From Thermoanaerobaculia bacterium (GTDB lineage Bacteria; Acidobacteriota; Thermoanaerobaculia; Multivoradales; JAHEKO01): a stretch of DNA of 39,962 nucleotides. The notes under the pieces are model-generated. The model did no database searches, had not been told where the DNA came from, and was given only the letters and a program-made list of their open reading frames with translations. The position numbers and the translations under genes are program-made. Below are positions 33,507-39,962 of the stretch, piece after piece. Location of the stretch: NCBI GenBank assembly GCA_945787635.1, contig CALZIK010000129.1:1-39962 (forward strand). Direction: 5' to 3'. Position 1 is the stretch's first letter. The number at the start of each line of letters is the position of its first letter.

Positions 33507-35795
33507 TCACAGTCCGACACTGCCATCCACGTTCCGCAGGATCTCTCGGAACTCGGGGCGCTCCCGCAACGGACCGAGGACCTCGGGGTAGAAGAAGCGG
33601 ACTTTGGGGATCGCCGCCATCTCCCACCTCTCGATCGAACCGAGGTAGGTGAGCGCGCGGTCGACTTCGTCAAGCGCTGCGTAGACGAGTCCCGCGGAGA
33701 AGGGGTCCGCGGCAGTATCGATCTGCTCTAGCAACTCGAGGGCAGCGGTTCGATCGCCCGCTTTCGCGTGCCCCAGCGCAATCGCAGCCCGGATCTCCGA
33801 ATGTGAGGGCGTCCCGTCCGGGAGCGCCAGCTCCAGCGATCGCTCCAAAGCCACCCGGGCCCGCTCCCACCGTGCCAGGTGAAGCAACGCCATTCCTTCG
33901 TAGTAGTGCGCCAGAGCGTAGTCCATTCTGAACTCGCGCGCCCGCACCGCCTCGGCGAGAGCGTCCTCGTAAAGGCCGTTCGCGAGGTACGCGTCGGCCA
34001 GGTAGACGCGATTCCCCGGTGCCAGGGGGCTGAGCTCGACCGATCGGCGGGCTGGTTCGAGTGCCCGCTCTCGGCGGCCGAGGAGGTCCTCGACCCAGCC
34101 CAGCCAGGCGTGGCTATAGTCAAAGCTGGGATTGAGGTCGATAGACCTCCGCAGCGATCGACTCGCGGCTTCGCCTTCGCCGCGCAGCGAATGCACGATG
34201 CCGAGAGACGCGTGGCCCTCGGCGATCCCCGGATCTAGCTCCGTCGCCCGCCGAGCGGCGGCTTGAGCCTGCGGCAAGAGCTCCTCGCGAGGGAAATCGC
34301 TGTAGAAGAACTGGGCCGAGAACGTGTCGGCGAGGCCCGCCCAGGCGAGGGCGTAGGTCGAATCCCGCTCGATCGCCTGCCGGAAGTACACGACGGCGCG
34401 CGCCAGCTCCGCTTCCGTGCGCTGTTCCGCCATCACCCGCCCTTGCGTATAGAGACGGAACGCCTCGAGGTCCCCCGTCGGGACGCCCTCTAGTGCCGCC
34501 TCGTCGGCGGGAGTCAGCTGTCCTTCCAACTGGTTGACGATCTCCCTCGTGAGCTCACCCTGGACCTCGAACAAACTCTCAGCGGAGAGCGTGCGGCGGT
34601 AGCTCTCGGCCCAGACCTGACGGTCCTCGGCAGCGTTGACGAGTCGGGCGCTGACCTGCACCTGATCGGCGAGCTCCTGGACCTCTCCTTGGAGAATCCA
34701 GGCCACGCCTAGAACGTCTGCTATCTCCGGCAGCGGGTCCTTCGAGCCTCGGAACTGCAGGACCGACGAGCGCGATGTCACTCTCAGGTCGGCGATCCCG
34801 GACAGCCTCGTGAGGAGGCCTCCGTGGATACCCTCGGTGAACACGGTGGCTTCTTCCTGGCCGAGGCTCTCGAAGGGGAGCACGGCGATCGACTCAGCCC
34901 AAGACCGGGGCTCTGCTTCCGGAGGCACGCTGTCTGAGAGGACGGCCGACGCTTCCTCGTCCCGAATCCCGCGAAGATCGTCGGCCAGCTCGGACGCGGT
35001 CTGGTAGCGATCAGCGGGAGCCTTTTCGAGGCAGCGCTCGATGACGCGGCCCAGGCGCCGCGGCAGCTCGGGCCGGATCTCGGTCACCGCCGGCGCCGTG
35101 TCCTTCAATATCGCCGACAGGAGCTCGATCGAGGTACCGCCCCGAAAGGGCCGCCCCCCGGTCGCCAACTCGTACAGCATCACGCCGAGCGAGAAGATAT
35201 CGGCCCGGTGGTCCGCCGACTCTCCTCGCGCCTGCTCCGGAGACATGTAGCGCGGAGTGCCGGCGATCACGCCCTCCTCCGTCCGGACCATGGTGCTCAT
35301 GAAGCTCGAGCCCGCTTCCAGGTCGGGCGCGGCCAGCTTGGCCAGACCGAAGTCGAGGACTTTCACCCGGCCATCGGTCCACATGACGTTCGACGGCTTG
35401 AGGTCACGATGGATGATGCCGCGCTCGTGGGCGGCGGCGACCGCGTCCAGGAGGGGGATCGCGATGTCGAAAAGACGATCGAGTTCGAGCCCCTCCGGTT
35501 CGATCAGCTCGTCAAGCGTCTTCCCCTCGACGAGTTGCATGGTCAGGAAATGGAGCCCGTCGCTCTCCTCAACCGAGAAGACGGTGACGATCGCGGGGTG
35601 ATCCAAGGTCGCCAGCACCCGAGCCTCGCGCCGAAACCGCTCCAGTCGCTCGGGCTCCCCGATCAGGCTCCGCCGCAGCACCTTGAGCGCCACCTCACGG
35701 CCGAGCTTTGTGTCGGTGGCGCGGTAGACCTCGCCCATTCCGCCGGCTCCAATCGCGGCAGTGATGCGGTAATGGGAGAGGGTCGTGCCAATCAT
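33507..35795 (-). CDS. cytosolic Ser/Thr protein kinase with TolB/FlgO-like and TPR domains
   Basis: A 762-residue protein starting [21 protein letters not shown]. The kinase domain covers about 8-275: glycine loop GAGGMGEVY, Lys in [24 protein letters not shown] and SPEQARGE. The residues needed for activity are there. About 305-430 is a TolB-like N-terminal (FlgO-type) domain ([38 protein letters not shown]). The remainder is a row of TPR units ([31 protein letters not shown]). No membrane helix is visible. This kinase type is frequent in Acidobacteriota, often paired with an ECF sigma gene, and the broken sigma gene of the same cassette may be its former partner. Confidence 0.9.
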   Translation of the reverse strand: MIGTTLSHYRITAAIGAGGMGEVYRATDTKLGREVALKVLRRSLIGEPERLERFRREARVLATLDHPAIVTVFSVEESDGLHFLTMQLVEGKTLDELIEPEGLELDRLFDIAIPLLDAVAAAHERGIIHRDLKPSNVMWTDGRVKVLDFGLAKLAAPDLEAGSSFMSTMVRTEEGVIAGTPRYMSPEQARGESADHRADIFSLGVMLYELATGGRPFRGGTSIELLSAILKDTAPAVTEIRPELPRRLGRVIERCLEKAPADRYQTASELADDLRGIRDEEASAVLSDSVPPEAEPRSWAESIAVLPFESLGQEEATVFTEGIHGGLLTRLSGIADLRVTSRSSVLQFRGSKDPLPEIADVLGVAWILQGEVQELADQVQVSARLVNAAEDRQVWAESYRRTLSAESLFEVQGELTREIVNQLEGQLTPADEAALEGVPTGDLEAFRLYTQGRVMAEQRTEAELARAVVYFRQAIERDSTYALAWAGLADTFSAQFFYSDFPREELLPQAQAAARRATELDPGIAEGHASLGIVHSLRGEGEAASRSLRRSIDLNPSFDYSHAWLGWVEDLLGRRERALEPARRSVELSPLAPGNRVYLADAYLANGLYEDALAEAVRAREFRMDYALAHYYEGMALLHLARWERARVALERSLELALPDGTPSHSEIRAAIALGHAKAGDRTAALELLEQIDTAADPFSAGLVYAALDEVDRALTYLGSIERWEMAAIPKVRFFYPEVLGPLRERPEFREILRNVDGSVGL

Positions 35796-35897
35796 CGTTC
35801 GGGCGTCGAGTCGCGCGACTCAAGCCGTCGAGTCTGGGGGCCACATTCGCGAAGAGCACCCATTGTACTGGGCGAGGTTTGCTCGGCCGCAGCGAAT

Positions 35898-36010
35898 TGG
35901 CGGAAGCGCATGGGAATCGAACCCACCCTCGACCGAGCATCCTCGGCCGAACAACGGTTTTGAAGATTGGCGGGATCCAACTGACGACAACAGTCGGTAA
36001 CTGGTAACCA
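35898..36010 (-). repeat. tRNA-Sec 3'-half fragment B joined to conserved 45-nt arm
   Basis: Same layout and the same 113-nt length as copy A. Minus strand: anticodon loop CTTCAAA, variable arm with perfect stem CCGAG/CTCGG, T-arm, GCGCTTCCGCCA end at 35898. The 3' half spans 35898-35965; the non-tRNA arm spans 35966-36010 and includes the small dyads CGAC-TGTT-GTCG and TTGG...CCAA. The 5' half of the tRNA is missing. The 345-bp gap between the two kinase genes (35796-36140) is otherwise only flanking arm and the kinase promoter. Confidence 0.75.
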
Positions 36011-36125
36011 CAGACAGAGCAGGTAGTTGCGCGGTGCCGTCCGGTTGAGCGTTGTTGAGCAGAGTGGTCAGCGGTTGCCGTCTACTGCACCAGGAGTGCA
36101 CTTCGTGAGGGGCCACTCGGCGCGC

Positions 36126-36131
36126 TAGAAT
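36126..36131 (+). promoter_or_regulatory. -10 element (TAGAAT) placed for a leaderless kinase mRNA
   Basis: GCTAGAAT ends 9 bp before the TTG start at 36141. Transcription from a -10 box starts about 6-9 bp downstream, so the mRNA should begin at or beside the TTG with no ribosome site. Only a weak -35 candidate (TTCGTG at 36102-36107) is visible. Confidence 0.5.
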
Positions 36132-36140
36132 CGCCCCGTC

Positions 36141-38819
36141 TTGATCGGCAAGAGGCTGGCGCATTTCGAGGTCACCGCCAAGCTCGGCGAGGGCGGTATG
36201 GGTGAGGTCTACCGGGCCGAGGACTCCCGACTCGGCCGCGAGGTCGCGATCAAAGTGCTAGGCGAGAGCTTCGTCGCCGACCGCGAGCGGCTGGCCCGGT
36301 TCGAGCGCGAGGCCCGGGTCCTGGCCTCCCTCAATCACACCAATATCGGACACATATACGGACTCGAGGAGAGCGGCGACATCAAGGCGCTCGTCCTCGA
36401 GCTGGTCGAAGGCCCAACGCTCGCCGATCGGATCGCCCAGGGTCCGATGCCGATAGCCGAGACGCTCGACGTCGCCGTTCAGATCGTCGAGGCGTTGCGC
36501 TTCGCCCACGAGAAGGGAATCGTCCATCGCGACCTCAAACCGGCCAACGTCAAGATCACGCCCGACGGCATCGTCAAGGTCCTCGACTTTGGCCTTGCCA
36601 AGGCGCTCGAACCCGAGCGATCGAGCGATCCGGCCAGCATCGATCTGACCCAGTCGCCGACGCTGACCTCCCCGGCGACCGAGCTGGGCATGATTCTCGG
36701 GACGGCCCCCTACATGGCACCCGAGCAGATCGAGGGCAAGGAAGTCGACACGCGCGCGGATCTCTTCGCCTTCGGCTGCGTCCTGTACGAGATGATCACC
36801 GGGCGGCGCGCGTTCGCGGGCCGATCCGTCGCCGACACGCTGTCGCGGGTGTTGCGCGACGAGCCGGTGCCGGCGCGAGAGCTCGTGCCCGCGCTCCCCG
36901 CCCAGCTCGAGTGGCTGCTGGCGAAGTGCCTTGCCAAGGACCCGGCGGACCGCTACCAGGGGGCGAGCGATTTGGCCGTGGACCTGCGCGCGGCGAAGTC
37001 GGCGCCGGCGGACGAGCTGCGCCCGCAGACGCCTCCGGCGCCGAAGAGGCGATCCGGGTTGGTGACCGCGTTCGCCACAGGAGCCGCCATCCTGCTCCTG
37101 GGCACCGGCCTTTTCCTGGGCCGCGCGCTCGCTCCCGATCGGAGCCCACCGACGCGCCGGTTCGAGGTGCTGACCCTGGACCGGCAGCCTATGGCCGCGG
37201 GCGGCGGTCGGCTGCTGGCGATCTCGCCCGACGGTCGACGGCTCGCATACATCGACCGCGGCCGCCTGTTCGCGAGAGACCTCGAGAGCGGCGAGACCAC
37301 TCCCGTTCCGGGCAGCGAGGACGGCATCACGCCCTTCTTCTCTCCCGACGGCGAGTGGCTGATCTTCTCGAAGAACCGCGCCTTTCGGAAGGTCTGGCTC
37401 GAGGGGGGAGAGTCGTTCCAGGTGTGCGACGTCATGACGAGCGGGTCGGCGAGCGGAGCGTGGGCCGATGACGACACCATCATCCTGAGCGATGGGCAGA
37501 CGCTCTGGAAAACGAGCGCCGGCGGTGGCGAGTGCCACCCGTTCGGCGAGAAACAGCGGGACCTGTCGCACGCCTACCGCGATCCGCGGTTTCTGCCGGG
37601 CGGCAAACACCTGCTGGTCGAGCTCGTCGCGAGCGGCGACGGCGGCGAATCGAAGCGCTCGGTAGCGCTGCTGTCGAGAAGCTCTGGGGAGCTGGTCGAG
37701 ATCCTGGTCTCGGAGGCCGGCAGTCCCCGTTACCTCGACAGCGGACAGCTCGTCTTCGCCCGCGGCCAGGCGCTGTTCGCGCAGCCGTTCGATCCCCGGC
37801 GGGGGCACAGGAGCGGCGAGCCGCGGCCAGTTCTGGAGGGCCTCGCGGTCAACAACTTCGCCGAGATGGATCTCTCGCAAGGGGGGACGCTCGTCTACGT
37901 GCCCAGCCGTTTTACGCCGGAGCTCGAGCTCGTCTGGGTCGATCGCGATGGGCGCGAGCAACCGCTGGGCGCGAAGCCCGCTTCCTACTGGACGCCGCGG
38001 CTGTCCCCCTCGGGCCGCCGCCTGGCCGTGGCCGTGCGTTGGCCAGGAAGAGTCGACATCCATCTCGTCGATGCCGAGCTCGGGACGCTGGAGGAGTTCG
38101 AAAAGAGCGCCATCTGGCCCACCTGGACCGACGGCGGCGAGACACTGGCCTTCGTGAGCGACCGCGAGCCTCCGCCTTCGCTCTGGCGCAAGCGCGTCCG
38201 CGGCGGCGGGCGAGCTGAGCGAATCGCCCCGCCCAACGACTTCGGCCAGTACGTTCTCGCCGCCTCGATGGAGCCGAAGGTCTTCACATTCTACGAGGCG
38301 CGCCCGGGCAGCCTACGGGACATCTCGATCATGCGGCCGGGCGAGCAGCCGATCCTCTTCGTGGCCACGCCCGGCGAGGATCGGGCTCCGAAGCTGTCCG
38401 CCGACGCACGGTACCTCGCCTACGCGACCGACACGTCGGGACGAAGTGAGATCTACGTGCGCACCTGCCCTCCCTGCCGGCCGGATCTGGAGCTCGACGA
38501 CCGCACCTGGCGGATCTCGCGCAACGGAGGCAAGGCCCCGGTCTGGAGCCCCGATCAGCGAGAGATCCTGTTTCTCGCAGGACGGAAGATGATGTCGGCC
38601 CGGGTGTTCACCGACCCCGTCTTCCGCGCCGAGCCGCCCGAGCCGCTCTTCGAGACCGACCACCAGACCGATGCGTTCGGCAACGCGAACTACGACGTCG
38701 CACCCGACGGTCGCCTGATCATGATCCGGGCCGGCGGTGACGACGCCTCTCGCCACCGGATGCACGTGGTTCTCAACTGGGGCGCGGAGCTCGCGGAGCG
38801 CGTCAGCCCGGATCGCTGA
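36141..38819 (+). CDS. transmembrane Ser/Thr protein kinase with TolB-like beta-propeller sensor
   Basis: An 892-residue protein from TTG at 36141, the position where this kinase family starts ([21 protein letters not shown]). The kinase domain covers about 8-277: [31 protein letters not shown] near 129, DFGLAKAL near 150, [12 protein letters not shown] near 190. A basic stretch KRR and one membrane helix ([20 protein letters not shown], about 307-328) follow. The outer part is a six- to eight-bladed TolB/WD40-like propeller with repeats such as [24 protein letters not shown] and [12 protein letters not shown], ending [14 protein letters not shown]. The kinase faces the cytosol and the propeller the periplasm, as in a receptor kinase. 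The ligand is unknown. Confidence 0.92.
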   Translation: MIGKRLAHFEVTAKLGEGGMGEVYRAEDSRLGREVAIKVLGESFVADRERLARFEREARVLASLNHTNIGHIYGLEESGDIKALVLELVEGPTLADRIAQGPMPIAETLDVAVQIVEALRFAHEKGIVHRDLKPANVKITPDGIVKVLDFGLAKALEPERSSDPASIDLTQSPTLTSPATELGMILGTAPYMAPEQIEGKEVDTRADLFAFGCVLYEMITGRRAFAGRSVADTLSRVLRDEPVPARELVPALPAQLEWLLAKCLAKDPADRYQGASDLAVDLRAAKSAPADELRPQTPPAPKRRSGLVTAFATGAAILLLGTGLFLGRALAPDRSPPTRRFEVLTLDRQPMAAGGGRLLAISPDGRRLAYIDRGRLFARDLESGETTPVPGSEDGITPFFSPDGEWLIFSKNRAFRKVWLEGGESFQVCDVMTSGSASGAWADDDTIILSDGQTLWKTSAGGGECHPFGEKQRDLSHAYRDPRFLPGGKHLLVELVASGDGGESKRSVALLSRSSGELVEILVSEAGSPRYLDSGQLVFARGQALFAQPFDPRRGHRSGEPRPVLEGLAVNNFAEMDLSQGGTLVYVPSRFTPELELVWVDRDGREQPLGAKPASYWTPRLSPSGRRLAVAVRWPGRVDIHLVDAELGTLEEFEKSAIWPTWTDGGETLAFVSDREPPPSLWRKRVRGGGRAERIAPPNDFGQYVLAASMEPKVFTFYEARPGSLRDISIMRPGEQPILFVATPGEDRAPKLSADARYLAYATDTSGRSEIYVRTCPPCRPDLELDDRTWRISRNGGKAPVWSPDQREILFLAGRKMMSARVFTDPVFRAEPPEPLFETDHQTDAFGNANYDVAPDGRLIMIRAGGDDASRHRMHVVLNWGAELAERVSPDR

Positions 38820-38904
38820 GCGACTCCGGAGAGCTCTGCCGGCGGGTAGTCCAGAACTTCGAAGCGGGAGTGGCCTTTCCACTACCCGAAGACCGCGGTC
38901 CGGG

Positions 38905-38921
38905 GCGCTAGAATCGCCCCG
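38905..38921 (+). repeat. orphan copy of the kinase promoter (17 bp identical to 36122-36138)
   Basis: GCGCTAGAATCGCCCCG is identical to the bases just before the kinase start. The next bases (CTGGATCGGCCAG) also resemble the kinase start (TTGATCGGCAAG), but no kinase reading frame follows. It lies 90 bp from tRNA-Sec fragment C, in the otherwise gene-free stretch 38820-39158. Confidence 0.6.
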
Positions 38922-39011
38922 ACTGGATCGGCCAGCCGTTTCCAGGTCGGCTCGCTGTTCCCGCTCGACGAGTTCCCATGCGCTTGCGACAGCCAACGCG
39001 CCGCGAGGAGA

Positions 39012-39124
39012 TGGCGGAAGCGCATGGGAATCGAACCCACCCACCCCGTGGATCCCACGCGGCGCAGACGGTCTTGAAGATTGGCGCGATCCAACAGACG
39101 ACAACTGTCGGCAGCTCGTAACCA
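39012..39124 (-). repeat. tRNA-Sec 3'-half fragment C with a different but still paired variable arm
   Basis: Same 113-nt length. Minus strand: anticodon loop CTTCAAG, variable arm CGTGG/CCACG with new sequence but intact pairing, the same T-arm, and the GCGCTTCCGCCA end. The 3' side of the anticodon stem is ACCGTC (ACCGTT in A and B), so this half came from a different tRNA-Sec allele. The arm at 39080-39124 matches A and B. The 5' half of the tRNA is absent. The TonB receptor stop is 35 bp further right. Confidence 0.75.
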
Positions 39125-39158
39125 CTGTCAAAGCAGGCGGTTACGACATGCCGTTTTC

Positions 39159-39962
39159 CTAGAAGCTATACGCCACACCGAAAGACGGCACTATGGTGAA
39201 CGACTCTTCGGTGATCTCGACGTACTCCACCTCGCCGGACGGCAGCAGTGTGAAGTTTCGGTCGTCAACGAGGAACCCGGCTACGTTCTCGCGGGCATAG
39301 ACATTCTGGACGTCAAGGAAGAACTCCAGGGAGTTGCCGCTGGCAAACTCGACGAATCGGCTCACACGGACGTCGAGCCGATGGTAGTCATCGAGTCGCT
39401 CGGCCCTGAGGTCTCCAAGAACTGGCTCGATTCCGATGGTTCCGTCGGGACCGGCCACCGCTCGGCCCGACACCGCAGTCGTCGGCCATCCGGTGTGGTA
39501 GTTGAACAAGCCAGTGATGGTCCACTTCGGGCTTATGGGATACGTGCTGCTCAACGAGACAGCGTGAGTCTGGTCGAAACTGCGGGGAACGTCTCGACCG
39601 TCGAGTCGGTCGGTCACTTCGGACCATGTGTAGCTACCCCACCAGTTGAACCGCCCGACTCCCCGGCGGCTCACGAAGATCTCGAGGCCGTGAGCATTGG
39701 AGCTCTCCGGCGCGATGAGGATCCGATCGCGAGTCGCTTCGGGGTTGGGGTTGGTGGTTTCGAAAATGTTGTCGTAGTACGGCCGCGGAGAATCGATGTC
39801 GCGATTGTAGGCGTCAATGCGTAAATTGTAGGAATCGAACGGCCTTTCCCATCCGAGCACCAACGTGTCCGCACGCTCGGCCGGGAAGAAAGCGGTTTCA
39901 CCGTCCTCGACCTGCAACTCGTTCGGACGCTGGCTCTGATGATACTGCCCCGCGGACGCCCG
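39159..39962 (-). CDS. TonB-dependent receptor, C-terminal part (5'-truncated by window edge)
   Basis: 268 codons are open from the window edge to the stop at 39159. The text is the end of a TonB-dependent outer-membrane barrel: ASAGQYHQSQRPNELQ, then LVLGWERPFDSYNLRIDAY and the strand pairs ARGLEIFV-like (AHGLEIFVSRRG), FNWWGSYTWSEV and HAVSLSSTYPISPKWTI. The last strand ends FGVAYSF, with the aromatic end that BamA recognises. Acidobacteriota often use such receptors, with a CarboxypepD-like N-terminal domain, to take up large substrates. The N-terminal plug lies to the right of the window, so the ligand cannot be guessed. Confidence 0.85.
   Translation of the reverse strand, partial: RASAGQYHQSQRPNELQVEDGETAFFPAERADTLVLGWERPFDSYNLRIDAYNRDIDSPRPYYDNIFETTNPNPEATRDRILIAPESSNAHGLEIFVSRRGVGRFNWWGSYTWSEVTDRLDGRDVPRSFDQTHAVSLSSTYPISPKWTITGLFNYHTGWPTTAVSGRAVAGPDGTIGIEPVLGDLRAERLDDYHRLDVRVSRFVEFASGNSLEFFLDVQNVYARENVAGFLVDDRNFTLLPSGEVEYVEITEESFTIVPSFGVAYSF

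Larger units (their letters stand above)
31301..35897. mobile_element. putative integrated cassette I bounded by tRNA-Sec fragments A and B
   Basis: The 4597 bp between the starts of direct repeats A and B carry a truncated ECF sigma factor, a BBE flavin oxidase and a TPR-type Ser/Thr kinase. No integrase, transposase or relaxase is present. The boundaries are inferred from the repeats only. Confidence 0.45.
35898..39011. mobile_element. putative integrated cassette II bounded by tRNA-Sec fragments B and C
   Basis: The 3114 bp between the starts of repeats B and C hold a single gene, the transmembrane beta-propeller kinase, and a stray copy of its promoter at the far end. No recombination gene is present. 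Confidence 0.45.

Noticed and set aside
36258-38063. Minus-strand 601-codon frame opposite the second kinase
   Set aside because: It is the antisense of the kinase and propeller repeats; no family is recognisable.
31301-39124. Functional tRNA-Sec genes at the three repeats
   Set aside because: No copy has a 5' acceptor strand (GGAAGCGC), a D-arm or the 5' side of the anticodon stem, and none is found nearby on the same strand.
31301-39124. Integron-type gene cassettes with attC sites
   Set aside because: The repeats are dominated by a tRNA-Sec 3' half and carry no attC R-box layout; cassette genes run in both directions and no IntI is seen.
38737-39162. Plus-strand frame reading WESNPP...LEDW
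   Set aside because: It is the reverse translation of tRNA-Sec fragment C; similar text appears at the other two repeats and is not a protein.
1-39962. CRISPR array, prophage, rRNA or complete tRNA genes
   Set aside because: No short regularly spaced repeats, phage structural genes, rRNA text or complete cloverleaf were seen on either strand.

Overview
The window is high-GC bacterial DNA with dense coding on both strands. Several traits point to Acidobacteriota, most likely the Thermoanaerobaculia: secreted proteins with a GFESGD element, Ser/Thr kinases fused to TolB-like or TPR output domains, a PFOR next to a dihydroorotate-dehydrogenase-like gene, a PQQ-type sugar dehydrogenase, and a TonB receptor. 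This placement rests on gene style, not on a marker gene, and is an inference.

Left part (1-27 kb) looks like ordinary chromosome. It opens with a truncated PhnD-like binding protein, a 179-bp inverted-repeat element sitting on the stop codon of a nucleoside phosphorylase, an EamA transporter, a dGTPase-like HD hydrolase and a spinster-type MFS carrier. A secreted alpha/beta hydrolase and a DUF2277 gene follow. A minus-strand block then holds NifJ (PFOR) with its DHOD-like partner, a fatty acid desaturase and a CoA-transferase. Next are a secreted matrixin-like protease with two FnIII domains, a small membrane protein and a glucose/sorbosone dehydrogenase. A minus-strand metal-uptake operon follows (small Cys/His secreted protein, outer-membrane beta-barrel, ZnuA-like, ZnuB-like) with no ATPase gene. 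After that come a GFESGD protein, a membrane SGNH hydrolase, DeoD, a secreted LamG-like protein and a methyltransferase.

Middle part (27-31.2 kb) is accessory and looks less GC-rich. It has a small coiled-coil secreted protein, a YdcZ transporter divergent from an AIR-synthase/alpha-ribazole-kinase-like gene plus an ADP-ribosylglycohydrolase, a lipoprotein with an SRPBCC domain, and a small gene broken by an internal deletion.

Right part (31.3-40 kb) is the most unusual. Three direct repeats of exactly 113 nt (31301, 35898, 39012; all minus strand) each hold the 3' half of a tRNA-Sec gene, from the UCA anticodon loop through the CCA end, joined to the same non-tRNA arm. This is what serial site-specific integration into tRNA-Sec would leave behind. 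The repeats bound two cassettes of about 4.6 and 3.1 kb. The first carries a truncated ECF sigma factor, a BBE-type flavin oxidase and a cytosolic TPR kinase. The second carries a transmembrane beta-propeller kinase, probably read from a leaderless mRNA starting at TTG. No integrase lies in either cassette. The geometry predicts that the intact tRNA-Sec, and perhaps the recombinase, lies to the right of this window. A truncated TonB-dependent receptor abuts the third repeat.
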